From NCBI GenBank assembly GCA_947476195.1, contig CANJPT010000003.1, forward strand, positions 31,880 through 95,879: a stretch of 64,000 bases of DNA, given 5' to 3'. The notes below the pieces were generated by a model. The model searched no databases and was not told the DNA's origin. It saw only the letters and a list, made by a program, of their open reading frames with translations. This stretch comes from Lewinellaceae bacterium (GTDB lineage Bacteria; Bacteroidota; Bacteroidia; Chitinophagales; Saprospiraceae). The position numbers and the translations under genes are program-made. This document shows positions 17,443 through 26,559 of this stretch, in pieces. Every line of letters begins with the position of its first letter. The stretch's first letter is position 1.

Positions 17443-18912
17443 ATGTCCCAGCAGAATCAGCTTCCACTCTTTGGTTTTGACCGCCTCACCCTGGGGCTTT
17501 ACCTGGCATTGGTGGCCATAGGTTGGCTGATGATTTATGCTGTCACATACAACGCAGAAGCCCCCTATGCCTTTCTTGACCTGGGGCACATCGCAGGCAA
17601 GCAGTTGGTATTCATCGTGATATGTCTGGCAATGATGTTTGTGATCATGATGGCTGATTGGGCATTTTGGCGCACACTGGCCTTGCCACTTTATCTTATT
17701 TCTATTTTGCTGCTACCTGGTACGCTCCTTTTTGGACGTGAGGTAAATGGGGCAAATGCCTGGTATCACATCGGCGGATTTACTTTTCAACCGTCTGAAA
17801 TTGCTAAATTCGGCACCTGTCTGGCCATGGCAGCATATCTGAGCAGTCCGGGGGTAGATCTACGGGTCATACGCGACCGGGTCATAGCTTTCAGTATTTT
17901 TCTCTTTCCAACCCTTTTGGTATTGCTACAAAGCGACACTGGGTCAGCCTTAATCTTCTTTTCTTTCATGCTGGTTTTGTACCGCGAAGGGCTGTCTCCA
18001 GTATTGTATGCCTTAGGATTTGGTGCTGCAGCACTGGCTATTTTAGGCTGGAAATTTGAATTGCCGTCTTATACCGCCGTCTGGTTGATTGTCGTTGTAA
18101 ATCTTCTGCTTATCAATCGTTTTCGCGAGCGGAAAAATATTTTACGCTGGGTATTAGTGGCGCTCCTTCCGCTCATTGTTTGGTGGATTCCAATTCTGAA
18201 CGAGATATTGAATTTTTTGGACCTACAAATACCTGAAAATCAAAAGCATCTGCTCGTATTGGCGCCACAGATACTGCTTTTGATTGCTGTGTTTTTCCCT
18301 AATTATTGGAACAAAAACAGGCAAATACAAAGTCAGCTACGTATTTGGGTTATCCTGCTTACCCTTTCTGTATCCCTCGTTTTTGCGGCCAATGCTTTTT
18401 TAAATCTCCTCCCGGCGCACCAGCAACAGCGCATCAAAATCTGGCTGCGTCCAAGCGAAGCAGAAGCGAATGCCCGGGGCGCCGGATATAACCTTATCCA
18501 CTCTAAAATGGCTATTGGTTCGGGTGGCTTTCTTGGAAAAGGCACGCTGGAAGGCAACATGACCAAGCTACGGTATGTACCCAAGCAAAGCACCGACTAC
18601 ATTTTTTGCACGGTTGGCGAAGAACAGGGTTTTGTAGGCGTAGTCGGCTTGGTCGGACTTTTTCTCTGGTTATTGTGGCGAATCACGGCTTTGGCCGAAC
18701 GACAGCGATCCAATTTTTCCCGGGTGTACGCTTACTCCGTGGCAGGTATCATCTTTGTACACGTCATAATCAATCTGGGCATGACCATGGGACTTATTCC
18801 GACCATTGGTATACCATTGCCGTTTGTTAGCGCAGGCGGCTCATCGTTGATCGGATTTTCGCTGATGATCGCGGTATTGTTGAAATTGGACAGCAACCGG
18901 AATATGGCTTAA
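17443..18912 (+). CDS. rodA: Rod shape-determining SEDS protein RodA
   Basis: A SEDS-family peptidoglycan glycosyltransferase that elongates the lateral wall with a class B PBP. The 489-residue polytopic protein has the family signatures GANAWYHIGGFTFQPSEIAKF and, near the C terminus, IGIPLPFVSAGGSSLIGFSL. It is about 100 residues longer than E. coli RodA, the extra being hydrophobic segments around 210-330, as in other Bacteroidota. No mreBCD or pbp gene is adjacent; instead a SPOR protein lies upstream and tgt follows 4 bases downstream, so the two are probably cotranscribed. Confidence 0.93.
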   Translation: MSQQNQLPLFGFDRLTLGLYLALVAIGWLMIYAVTYNAEAPYAFLDLGHIAGKQLVFIVICLAMMFVIMMADWAFWRTLALPLYLISILLLPGTLLFGREVNGANAWYHIGGFTFQPSEIAKFGTCLAMAAYLSSPGVDLRVIRDRVIAFSIFLFPTLLVLLQSDTGSALIFFSFMLVLYREGLSPVLYALGFGAAALAILGWKFELPSYTAVWLIVVVNLLLINRFRERKNILRWVLVALLPLIVWWIPILNEILNFLDLQIPENQKHLLVLAPQILLLIAVFFPNYWNKNRQIQSQLRIWVILLTLSVSLVFAANAFLNLLPAHQQQRIKIWLRPSEAEANARGAGYNLIHSKMAIGSGGFLGKGTLEGNMTKLRYVPKQSTDYIFCTVGEEQGFVGVVGLVGLFLWLLWRITALAERQRSNFSRVYAYSVAGIIFVHVIINLGMTMGLIPTIGIPLPFVSAGGSSLIGFSLMIAVLLKLDSNRNMA

Positions 18913-18916
18913 CACT

Positions 18917-20050
18917 ATGAATTTTCAGCTCCTACATACCGACCCCAATTCCCGAGCCCGAGCAGGCCAGATCGAAACCGACCACGGCACGATCACCACG
19001 CCTATCTTCATGCCCGTAGGCACCGCAGCCACCGTCAAAGCTGTACACCAGCATGAACTCCGGGACGATATTCGTGCTCAGATCTGCTTGGGGAATACTT
19101 ATCATCTCTACCTCCGTCCAGGCCTGGAAGTATTGCAGGCAGCGGGCGGCATTCACGGCTTTAATGGATGGAAAGGTCCTGTATTAACCGATAGCGGTGG
19201 TTTTCAGGTCTACTCACTGGCACATCGGCGAAAAATCAAAGAAGAAGGGGTGACCTTTCAAAGTCATATAGACGGGTCAAAACACACCTTCACACCGGAA
19301 AACGTGATGGACATCCAGCGCATTATCGGAGCCGATATCATCATGGCCTTCGATGAGTGTACACCCTATCCTTGTGACTTTAAATACGCCGAAAAATCGC
19401 TCGGCCTCACACATAGATGGCTGAAACGTTGTATCGAACGTTTTGACAATACTGAGCCGGTCTACGGGCACAAGCAGGCTTTTTTCCCGATCGTACAGGG
19501 CAGCACCTATCCGGAGTTGCGAAAAATTTCTGCCGAAACCATTGCTGCGCACGGGCGCGAAGGCAATGCCATCGGTGGTCTCTCCGTGGGCGAACCAGCA
19601 GAAGAAATGTACGCCATGACTGAATTAGTGACTGAGATCCTCCCGAATGATAAACCCCGTTACCTCATGGGCGTTGGTACACCAGAAAATATTCTGGAAT
19701 GCATTGCCAGGGGCATTGATATGTTCGACTGCGTCCTTCCCACCCGAAATGCGCGGCATGGGTTGATTTATACTTCAGAAGGCATTATTAATATCCGTAA
19801 CAAAAAGTGGCAGACAGACTTCTCGCCCATTGACCCGAATGGCACGGCACACTCAAGTCAGACGCATTCAAGGGCGTATCTGCGACACCTTTTTATTTGC
19901 AACGAAATTTTGGGCATGCAGCTCGCCACTTTGCAAAATCTCAGCTTTTATCTCTGGCTCGTAGGAGAAGCACGCGTACACATCCTGGACGGTAGCTTTC
20001 TGACCTGGAAAAACGAAATGGTAAAAAAGGTAAGTCAGCGGATTTCGTAA
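18917..20050 (+). CDS. tgt: tRNA-guanine transglycosylase (zinc ligands replaced)
   Basis: Swaps guanine-34 for a queuosine precursor in tRNAs with GUN anticodons. The 377-residue length is normal. Catalytic elements are intact: TDSGGFQ with Asp92, GNAIGGLSVGEP, and MFDCVLPTRNARHG with the nucleophile Asp271. The zinc site is not: aligned without gaps to the E. coli enzyme, the Cys-Cys-Cys-His set (302, 304, 307, 333) is Gly309, Ala311, Ser314 and Gln340 here. The fold motif SRAYLRHL between them is kept, so the subdomain is present but cannot bind zinc in the known way. The gene follows rodA by 4 bases. Confidence 0.94.
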   Translation: MNFQLLHTDPNSRARAGQIETDHGTITTPIFMPVGTAATVKAVHQHELRDDIRAQICLGNTYHLYLRPGLEVLQAAGGIHGFNGWKGPVLTDSGGFQVYSLAHRRKIKEEGVTFQSHIDGSKHTFTPENVMDIQRIIGADIIMAFDECTPYPCDFKYAEKSLGLTHRWLKRCIERFDNTEPVYGHKQAFFPIVQGSTYPELRKISAETIAAHGREGNAIGGLSVGEPAEEMYAMTELVTEILPNDKPRYLMGVGTPENILECIARGIDMFDCVLPTRNARHGLIYTSEGIINIRNKKWQTDFSPIDPNGTAHSSQTHSRAYLRHLFICNEILGMQLATLQNLSFYLWLVGEARVHILDGSFLTWKNEMVKKVSQRIS

Positions 20051-20414
20051 GTTTCAATCCAGTGTCACAAGTTTTAATCGGAAAGAAAGTATCTAAGCAG
20101 CGTTTTTAAAAGTTAAAACCTCTTATCTATTAATCACCTTAACATTAATCGGGAAATACGTTAAACTCAGAAATCGTTGTGTTTCTATGGTGTAGCACGC
20201 CGATTAAGCAATAGATTTTGGAATTCAGAACCCCATTTTTGCAACTTTTCATCTGATTATTAAAATAAATTTAGGGTGGCTTGTTAAATTTTTTTCGCTC
20301 AACGCTAAAAAGTTCGAGAAAAACCTACCTTCGCCCACCCGACCTAACTCTAATTGGCATTTGCCACTACCTTCATTTGTCGTTTTACAACCAAACTTCA
20401 GGTCTGTCTTGATT
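20051..20414 (+). other. 364-base intergenic region before the PorP/SprF gene
   Basis: AT-rich with no credible reading frame. TACCTTCG at 20326-20333 is a variant -7 box (one mismatch to TAnnTTTG) about 80 bases before the ATG, but no matching -33 element is evident. I see no RNA gene or repeat. Confidence 0.4.
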
Positions 20415-21458
20415 ATGAAAAAAACTACTCTACACATTATTACCCTGTGCTTCGTGATGTTCGCGGCAGTTTCACAAGCCCAAGACATCCACTTCTCACA
20501 GTTCTACCAAAGCCCGCTTAACCTTAATCCGGCTTTGACTGGCGTGATGAACTGTAACCACCGATTGGTAGCCAACTACCGAAATCAGTGGGCGTCTATC
20601 CTGAAAAATCGTGCCTATAACACCTACTCTGCATCTTATGATCAGAAATTACCTGTAGGCCGTTATGACTACTTCGGTGTAGGCGGTACACTTTGGGGCG
20701 ACAAAGCTGGCAGCTCTGAGTTTGCCACCATCCAGGCTCGTCTTTCTGGATCTTATGCCAAGAAAATGGGCGGATACCGCCAAAAGGCACACTACCTCGT
20801 GTTTGGTGCTGACCTCGGCATAAGCAACCGCAGCATCAAGAGCTACAACCTTCAATGGCCAAGCCAACATGATGGCAATGGTGGCTTCGATCCTAACCTC
20901 GCAGGAGATGTTATCCAGGATCCAAGTTTCCTTTTCGCTGATGTCTCGGCAGGCGTATTGTGGTTCAGTGTATTAAACAAAGATGCCAATTTCTACTTTG
21001 GCGGTGCTTTCAGCCACTTGAACCGTGCTAACCAGTCGTTTGAGAACGCTAACATTCCGCTTTACAGCAAATTCACTTTCCACGCAGGTGGTGAGTTTAT
21101 GGCAGGGCAGAAATTTGGCCTGAGCCCAGGCGTTGTTTCCTTCTTCCAGGGCCCATCCTGGCAGGTAAACGTAGGTAACTCGTTCAAATTCTTGCTCGGC
21201 AACAGCCGCCGCTACAACCAGGCTTTCCAGTTTGGTCTTTGGGCACGCCTTGCCAACAAGTTGAGTGACAAAAAATTGATGGATGCTCTTATTGTAAGTA
21301 CACGCTTCGATTATGAGCAGTTCAACATCGGTTTTAGCTACGATATCAATACCTCGAGCTTGTTCACAGCAACCAATGGTAATGGTTCTTTCGAATTCTC
21401 GCTGATCTACAAGATTTGTGGTCCTGAACGTCGTGGCGTTTACTGCCCAAGTTTCTAA
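20415..21458 (+). CDS. PorP/SprF family type IX secretion outer-membrane protein
   Basis: A 347-residue outer-membrane barrel. Members attach to T9SS and act in gliding-adhesin or cargo-specific secretion (SprF, PorP). The signal peptide is MKKTTLHIITLCFVMFAAVS-QAQ, followed by the family hallmark DIHFSQFYQSPLNLNPALTG. Further features are the SYDQKLP and GVGGTLWGDKAG segments and regular amphipathic strands to the end. The ATG at 20415 is chosen because it starts the signal peptide. The gene is monocistronic with a strong terminator; the giant adhesin gene that often precedes such genes is not here. Two T9SS cargo proteins occur elsewhere in the window. Confidence 0.93.
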   Translation: MKKTTLHIITLCFVMFAAVSQAQDIHFSQFYQSPLNLNPALTGVMNCNHRLVANYRNQWASILKNRAYNTYSASYDQKLPVGRYDYFGVGGTLWGDKAGSSEFATIQARLSGSYAKKMGGYRQKAHYLVFGADLGISNRSIKSYNLQWPSQHDGNGGFDPNLAGDVIQDPSFLFADVSAGVLWFSVLNKDANFYFGGAFSHLNRANQSFENANIPLYSKFTFHAGGEFMAGQKFGLSPGVVSFFQGPSWQVNVGNSFKFLLGNSRRYNQAFQFGLWARLANKLSDKKLMDALIVSTRFDYEQFNIGFSYDINTSSLFTATNGNGSFEFSLIYKICGPERRGVYCPSF

Positions 21459-21522
21459 GAATATTTGACAATATCTAAGTGATTGTCAAATCTCCATATT
21501 AGTCCATATTGGGGCTGTTGGA

Positions 21523-21563
21523 AAAAAGATTCCCGGAGGCTTTGCCACACCGGGAATCTTTTT
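21523..21563 (+). terminator. Intrinsic terminator after the PorP/SprF gene
   Basis: Perfect 14-base arms, 21523-21536 (AAAAAGATTCCCGG) and 21550-21563, with a 13-base loop. The A-run before and T-run after suggest it can work in both directions. Confidence 0.85.
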
Positions 21564-21664
21564 CATTTTTGCAACCCGCTATTTTCTTCATTGGGAGGCT
21601 TTTAATTCAAATAGTTTTGAGCTAAACTTCCTAACGTTCATTTTAAGAAACCGATTCTAACGTT

Positions 21665-22147
21665 ATGTTTGGTAATTCAAAAGAAACTGAAGACTCCAGG
21701 AAACCCGTAACCACCTCGCCTACAGGCGCAATCAACGCGCTGGTGAAAGGAACCGTTATAGATGGTACCATTCGCTGTGACAACGATCTGCGGGTGGACG
21801 GCACTATCAAAGGAAATCTTAGCTGCCAAAGTAAGGTCATCATCGGGCCTACCGGGATTGTAGAGGGCGAAATCCGTTGCCAAAATGCTGTCATTGAAGG
21901 CCGCTTTAAAGGCAAATTATTCGTCACCGAACTCCTTAATGTACGAGAAAGTGCTGAGGTAGACGGGGAAATCATAACCAACAAACTCGTTGTTCAGAGT
22001 GGTGCCAAATTCAATGTAGCCTGTAAAATGGAACTGGGCGCCTCGAACAATGGTACTGTGAAACACTTTGATATCAAATCCGCTACAGATGCCACGAGTA
22101 CCACAGCCAAAGTTGTCACCGCAGGAAAGGCGGAAGTCAGCAATTAA
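21665..22147 (+). CDS. Bactofilin (polymer-forming cytoskeletal protein)
   Basis: A 160-residue bactofilin. The central region (about 25-125) is a right-handed beta-helix with repeated GxxV/I pattern: VKGTVIDGTIRCDNDLRVDG, then GNLSCQSKVIIGPTGIVEGE, then GRFKGKLFVTELLNVRE. Flanking ends are polar and disordered. Bactofilins self-assemble at the membrane and influence cell shape. In Bacteroidota the gene often precedes the atpZ-atpB cluster, and here too AtpZ follows, overlapping the 3' end. Confidence 0.93.
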   Translation: MFGNSKETEDSRKPVTTSPTGAINALVKGTVIDGTIRCDNDLRVDGTIKGNLSCQSKVIIGPTGIVEGEIRCQNAVIEGRFKGKLFVTELLNVRESAEVDGEIITNKLVVQSGAKFNVACKMELGASNNGTVKHFDIKSATDATSTTAKVVTAGKAEVSN

Positions 22148-22334
22148 AGCTACTGCCCGGTATAGCGGCATGGCCATCCAATTATTTGGAGCTTGTCTGC
22201 TTGGTGCATACCTCGGACGATGGCTGGATGCGTGGATGGGATTAGAACGTCCTCTGTGGGCCGTATTTCTCACCATATTCTTTATGATCGCATCGCTTTA
22301 TCTGATTTACAAACAATTACTGAACGACAAATAA
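22089..22334 (+). CDS. AtpZ/AtpI family protein (F-ATPase accessory)
   Basis: An 81-residue protein with two membrane helices. AtpZ/AtpI proteins assist assembly or ion supply of the F0 ring. Conserved elements include ATARYSGMAIQLFGACLLGA, the GRWLDAWMG loop and the second helix. The ATG at 22089 is preferred; it makes the gene overlap the bactofilin coding end by 59 bases in another frame. A later Met at 22170 would remove the overlap but lose conserved residues. A terminator follows at once, and the rest of the ATP synthase operon is absent downstream. Confidence 0.85.
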   Translation: MPRVPQPKLSPQERRKSAIKATARYSGMAIQLFGACLLGAYLGRWLDAWMGLERPLWAVFLTIFFMIASLYLIYKQLLNDK

Positions 22335-22339
22335 AACCG

Positions 22340-22375
22340 AACCGTCCCAGCGCTTAAAGCCCGGGACGGTTTTTT
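22340..22375 (+). terminator. Intrinsic terminator after atpZ-like gene
   Basis: Arms AACCGTCCC (22340-22348) and GGGACGGTT (22363-22371), followed by a T-run. It lies 5 bases after the AtpZ stop and 7 bases before the next ATG. Confidence 0.85.
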
Positions 22376-22382
22376 CAAACCT

Positions 22383-22763
22383 ATGAGCCCAAGATCTTTT
22401 TTTAAAAGCCTTTTTTTTGTCGCAGTAGGCGCGTCACTTGTTTTAGCTATACTCCATTTTTTTGCACCTCCGGCGGCAGAACACTGGAGGTTTTCAATCG
22501 GTTCAGTGCTACTTTTTTCCCTGGTGTGTACAGGACTTTTTTATGCAGGGACAAGCACTGCGCAAAGCAAAAATAAATTTGCCTTTACCAACCTTGTCTC
22601 GGTTTCCGTATTTGGAAAAATGGTAGTGGCTATGGCAGCTTTGTTTGTTTATCAGCAAGTGGCTATACCTACTAATCAATGGTTTGTAGGTATATTTTTG
22701 ATGTGCTACGTGGTATTTACTGCATTTGAGGTTTGGTTTATGACTAAATTGGCTAAGACTTAG
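22383..22763 (+). CDS. Small membrane protein, ATP-synthase-I-like position
   Basis: A 126-residue protein with four predicted membrane helices (about 8-26, 36-54, 67-88, 96-118). No catalytic motif is visible. In many Bacteroidota a protein of this size and topology sits between atpZ and atpB, so it may be the second AtpI-like accessory. This rests on position and topology only. It begins 7 bases after a terminator, so it needs its own promoter or read-through. Confidence 0.6.
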   Translation: MSPRSFFKSLFFVAVGASLVLAILHFFAPPAAEHWRFSIGSVLLFSLVCTGLFYAGTSTAQSKNKFAFTNLVSVSVFGKMVVAMAALFVYQQVAIPTNQWFVGIFLMCYVVFTAFEVWFMTKLAKT

Positions 22764-22807
22764 GGACGGTGCACGGTCCACCGTAAACCGTCCACCGTAA
22801 ACCGTAA
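22764..22807. repeat. ACCGTAAACCGT-type short tandem repeat
   Basis: Two copies of CCACCGTAAACCGT in tandem, preceded by an inverted GACGGTGCACGGTCC. It occupies the whole gap from the stop of the membrane protein gene to 3 bases before the DinB ATG. Confidence 0.65.
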
Positions 22808-22810
22808 AAA

Positions 22811-23323
22811 ATGAAACGGCCCAAAAAAGGCGAGTTCGCCCAATTTTACGAAGCTTATCTACAGGCGGTCCCCTCCCGGGGTACAGCCCAAAGCCTGTTG
22901 AAAAAAACCTTCAAAGAGGCGCAGCAATTGCTCGGTAACCTCCCCGAAGAGATGGGTGATCATGCCTATGAGTCGGGCAAATGGACCCTCAAACAAGTAC
23001 TCATTCATGTCATTGATGCGGAACGCGTGTTCGCTTTTCGTGCTTTATGGGGTATCCGGGGCGACCGCGCCCCTTTGCCGGGATTCAATCAGAATTTCTG
23101 GATGGAGGAAGCAAGGGTAGACGAGCGCAGTATCAAAGATTTACTGAAAGAATGGAAAACGGTGCGGGAAAACACCCTTATACTTGCCGCACAATGTACC
23201 GAAGCACAATCTCAATTCCTGATCACGGCCAGCAATTGGAAAGTCTCCGTACGCGCACTTTTTTTTATCATCATCGGGCATCAGTTGCACCATATCAGGG
23301 TCCTTCGGGAGCGGTATTTATAA
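22811..23323 (+). CDS. DinB family protein
   Basis: A 170-residue four-helix-bundle protein of the DinB/YfiT superfamily, which includes metal-dependent thiol (bacillithiol, mycothiol) transferases. The three metal-site histidines fit: one in TLKQVLIHVIDAERVFAFRA, two in the C-terminal GHQLHHIRVLRERY. The intervening RGDRAPLPGFNQNFWMEE is common in this family. The substrate is unknown. The start codon is separated from a short repeat by only three bases. Confidence 0.85.
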   Translation: MKRPKKGEFAQFYEAYLQAVPSRGTAQSLLKKTFKEAQQLLGNLPEEMGDHAYESGKWTLKQVLIHVIDAERVFAFRALWGIRGDRAPLPGFNQNFWMEEARVDERSIKDLLKEWKTVRENTLILAAQCTEAQSQFLITASNWKVSVRALFFIIIGHQLHHIRVLRERYL

Positions 23324-23538
23324 TTTTTTGTCAGACTATTGCACATTTTGACATTAGTCATGATCTAGCAAATAATTAAGAAAACAAAGGTGGCACTCCA
23401 AAAGCTTCATAAATCAATCGTTGAAACTTTTTGCTGAGATAACTGGTTGGAAATGTTTAAAAAAGTCATGTGCCCAGTAATTAGATTTATGGAAAATTGC
23501 CGACTTTGCACTCAATTAAGAGATTAATCAACTTTTCC

Positions 23539-25362
23539 ATGTTTGACGAACGGCTATTCGATTACCTCCACGACCAACTCCAAAACAACCCACTCGACCA
23601 GGCTTTTGGCCAAAAAATAGCCGGTGAATGGCGATATTTTTCCAGCGCCGAAATGGTCGCACTCGTCAATCGAACCAGTGTTGGCCTGCTCCGGCTCGGT
23701 CTGCAACCCGGCGATAAAGTCTCCACCGCCGTTTACCAAACCACCCCTGAATGGGTAGCACTTGACTACGCCATGCTCCAGATCGGGGTGATCAATGTGC
23801 CCATGTACCCCACCATTAGTTCCCGGGAGTATGTGTACATTTTAAATGAGTCAGAAGCGAAATACTGCATTGTTGGCGAAGGCGATCTGTTGAATAAAGT
23901 CCAGGCCGCAAAAGAAAACGTTCCAGGCTTGAAGGAGATTTTTACGTTTCATCAACAGCCAGGTGTTCGTTGTTGGACCGAATTATGGGGACCAGAAAAT
24001 GGGGACCTTTCAGCAGTCGCACAAATAAAAAATAGTATAAAGCCGGATGATCTGGCCACCATCATCTATACTTCCGGTACCACGGGCAATCCAAAAGGGG
24101 TGATGCTTTCGCACCGCAATATCACTTTTAATGTAGAACAGGTTGGAAAACTCGTACCCATTGTCGCCAAGGATAGGGTGCTTAGTTTCCTCCCGGTCAG
24201 TCACGTGTACGAACGGGTGGCCGTGTATCTTTTTACAGCCACCGGTGCCAGCGTTTCATTCACAGGAACCGACAACCTGGGTGGTGAAACGGGCGATTTT
24301 CAGGCCATAAAACCGCATTTTTTCACTTGTGTGCCACGTTTGTTGGAAAAAGTATACGACAGGATCTACAACAAAGGGCTGGAGCTTACCGGGCCCAAAC
24401 GCTGGCTTTTCTTCTGGGCCATGAACCTAGCCGAGGACTGGAATTTTGACAAAAAATATACGGGCTGGAAGGGTTTTCAATGGAAGATCGCCGACCGTCT
24501 CATTTTCTCCAAATGGCGGGCAGGACTCGGCGGGTGCGTGAAAGGCCTCAGTACGGGTGCAAGTGCATGTCCAATGCGTGTGTTGCGTACCTTCAATGCT
24601 GCCGGCATCCCGGTGCGGGAACTCTATGGACTAAGTGAGGTGGCACCAGGATTGACTGTAAACGGATTTGGCCCAAAGGAAGCCATGCTTGGTACAGTCG
24701 GTACAGCCATAGATGGGGTAGAACTGCGCATAGAAGAAGGCACAGATTACCGTCCCGGAGAAGGCGAAATTTTCGCCAAAACCCCTGGTCTAATGCTTGG
24801 TTACTATAAAAACCCGGAGCAAACCCTTGAGGTTATCCGGGAGATCAACGGTGAGCGCTGGTTTACCACCGGAGATGTCGGAACCTTTGTAACAGGTCTC
24901 GATGGACGCCGGTTTTTGAAAATTACCGATCGCAAAAAAGAACTTTTAAAAACCAGTGGTGGCAAATACGTAGCCCCGACTCCCATTGAATCCATACTCA
25001 AAGAACACCACCTGGTGGAGCAAGCCATGGTGGTTGGCGAGAACAGGAAGTTTGTCTCCGTGCTTATCATACCCTCCATGGAAGGTCTTCAGGACTGGTG
25101 CAAAAAACACGGGGTAACCTGGACAAGCCTGGAGCAAATGATTGAAAATCCGCAAGTGCTACATCGTTACGAAATGCTGTTGGAACGCGTAAATCCAAAT
25201 TTTAGCCATGTGGATCAGCTCAAAAAATTTGCGCTCGTAGCATCCTCCTGGGATGCGATAAAAGCCGACGGTTCGGAGGCGGAACTCACCCCAACCTTGA
25301 AAATGAAGCGCCGGGTAATCCTTCAAAAATGCAGTAAGCAGATTGAGGAAATGTATCGTTGA
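23539..25362 (+). CDS. Long-chain fatty acid-CoA ligase (AMP-dependent synthetase)
   Basis: A 607-residue ANL-superfamily enzyme that activates fatty acids to acyl-CoA through an acyl-adenylate. Signature motifs: TIIYTSGTTGNPKGVMLSH (phosphate loop), the ELYGLSEV region, WFTTGDVG and KITDRKKELLKTSGGKYVAP with the hinge and C-terminal Lys region. The ATG at 23539 is preferred to a TTG at 23497 because MFDERLFDYL begins the family-like sequence. It stands alone, convergent with the next gene. Confidence 0.92.
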   Translation: MFDERLFDYLHDQLQNNPLDQAFGQKIAGEWRYFSSAEMVALVNRTSVGLLRLGLQPGDKVSTAVYQTTPEWVALDYAMLQIGVINVPMYPTISSREYVYILNESEAKYCIVGEGDLLNKVQAAKENVPGLKEIFTFHQQPGVRCWTELWGPENGDLSAVAQIKNSIKPDDLATIIYTSGTTGNPKGVMLSHRNITFNVEQVGKLVPIVAKDRVLSFLPVSHVYERVAVYLFTATGASVSFTGTDNLGGETGDFQAIKPHFFTCVPRLLEKVYDRIYNKGLELTGPKRWLFFWAMNLAEDWNFDKKYTGWKGFQWKIADRLIFSKWRAGLGGCVKGLSTGASACPMRVLRTFNAAGIPVRELYGLSEVAPGLTVNGFGPKEAMLGTVGTAIDGVELRIEEGTDYRPGEGEIFAKTPGLMLGYYKNPEQTLEVIREINGERWFTTGDVGTFVTGLDGRRFLKITDRKKELLKTSGGKYVAPTPIESILKEHHLVEQAMVVGENRKFVSVLIIPSMEGLQDWCKKHGVTWTSLEQMIENPQVLHRYEMLLERVNPNFSHVDQLKKFALVASSWDAIKADGSEAELTPTLKMKRRVILQKCSKQIEEMYR

Positions 25363-25476
25363 TGGACGATTTGACTTGAGACTTGATTTAGCAAGTGTAT
25401 GATCTTCAATATTTTAGGGTGAAATTCATATCTAAAGTCAAGCTGTTCTTAACCTGGAGTACGATCAGTCCACTGC

Positions 25477-25962
25477 TCAATTGAAAAGCGAATCATAAGG
25501 ATTTTGATCCTTTTTGGGCTGCTCTTTTCCCGGTTCAACAGGGAGTTCTGATATTTCAGTCTCCTGTTGAAAACTCCGTTTGGGCGTGCTTTCCAATTCT
25601 TCAAAGTCAACAAAACCTGTTTCCTCCTGTGGGTTTTCAGGTTCGCTAAATTGGCGGCGCAATTGCTCCATTTTGCGGTAGCCGATCGCTTTCAATAAAA
25701 GATAAAGCGAGAAAAATGGGAATACAAGTCCCGCAAATGCAAGGGATATCAGGGCGCTTAATGGGTTTGTTTCCAAGCTTTTTACCCAACTTTTTATCGT
25801 GTCAGGAAATACCCGCCAGTTGATGATAAGCGCAAGAACTAACAAAGCAGGAGCCGCCCAAAGCAGCAAATAATACAGCCCCTGTAAAAGGTAGTAGCCT
25901 CCTGCAAAGATAAGTACCGAGAAAATAAGGCAGCCCAAACCACCGCCGGGAAACTGGTTCAT
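25477..25962 (-). CDS. Small membrane protein of unknown function
   Basis: 161 residues. Two or three hydrophobic segments (about 8-50 and 70-95) are followed by a hydrophilic, Glu- and Pro-rich tail ending KKDQNPYDSLFN. No family recognised. An alternative start at 25995 would add 11 polar residues; the ATG at 25962 places the Gly-rich start directly before the first helix. The gene lies directly downstream of the EVE protein gene on the same strand and may be cotranscribed with it. Confidence 0.6.
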   Translation of the reverse strand: MNQFPGGGLGCLIFSVLIFAGGYYLLQGLYYLLLWAAPALLVLALIINWRVFPDTIKSWVKSLETNPLSALISLAFAGLVFPFFSLYLLLKAIGYRKMEQLRRQFSEPENPQEETGFVDFEELESTPKRSFQQETEISELPVEPGKEQPKKDQNPYDSLFN

Positions 25963-25998
25963 AGTACGGCCGCCCGTAGAATAATTATACATCATGGC

Positions 25999-26412
25999 TC
26001 AAAGGTGGGTCTCTCCCATGGTCAATATGATAGAAAATTCGTCGGAAGACACGGGCATTACCGACAAACGTGCGTTACGGACCAAAAGTAGTTGTTGCAG
26101 ATCGGGGTTTGCCTTGATTTCCGCGAGGGTAACCGGGCGCACGAAAGGCTTAACTGGTTGTAGTTCTACACAGGACCAGTCACCAGATTCCGCCGTGGGG
26201 TCAGGATAATACTCCCGCGACACTTGGGCAACTGCTACGACCGAAAGACCAATATTGGAATGGTAAAAAAAGCAAAGGTCACCGACTTTCATGGCGCGCA
26301 GATTGTTGCGTGCCTGGTAGTTGCGCACACCATCCCAACGGCCGGTGCCTTCTGTTACGAGTTGGTCGTAGCTGTATACGTCGGGTTCAGATTTTACTAG
26401 CCAGTAGTTCAT
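25999..26412 (-). CDS. EVE domain protein
   Basis: A 137-residue PUA-like EVE protein, a fold that reads modified bases in nucleic acids. MNYWLVKSEPDVYSYDQL, WDGVRNYQARNNLRAMKVGD and FYHSN are hallmark stretches. The ATG at 26412 fits the standard start; a longer frame to 26496 adds residues not typical of the family. EVE proteins are frequent next to methyl-restriction genes, but none is here, so a housekeeping role is more likely. Confidence 0.9.
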   Translation of the reverse strand: MNYWLVKSEPDVYSYDQLVTEGTGRWDGVRNYQARNNLRAMKVGDLCFFYHSNIGLSVVAVAQVSREYYPDPTAESGDWSCVELQPVKPFVRPVTLAEIKANPDLQQLLLVRNARLSVMPVSSDEFSIILTMGETHL

Positions 26413-26559
26413 GTGTTGGTGATTGGTATAGAAAAAGCAGAGTGGTTTTGAACAACAAAAGATTTTAGTCAATGGAGAATCAGACATCTGCATCACTCAA
26501 ATCATTCAAATCACTTTAATCAGAGTTTATATTGGTGATTGGTTGGTTGTTTTTTGATT

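Noticed and set aside
25999..26412. Part of a defence island (EVE domain)
   Set aside because: No restriction, methyltransferase or other defence gene is adjacent.
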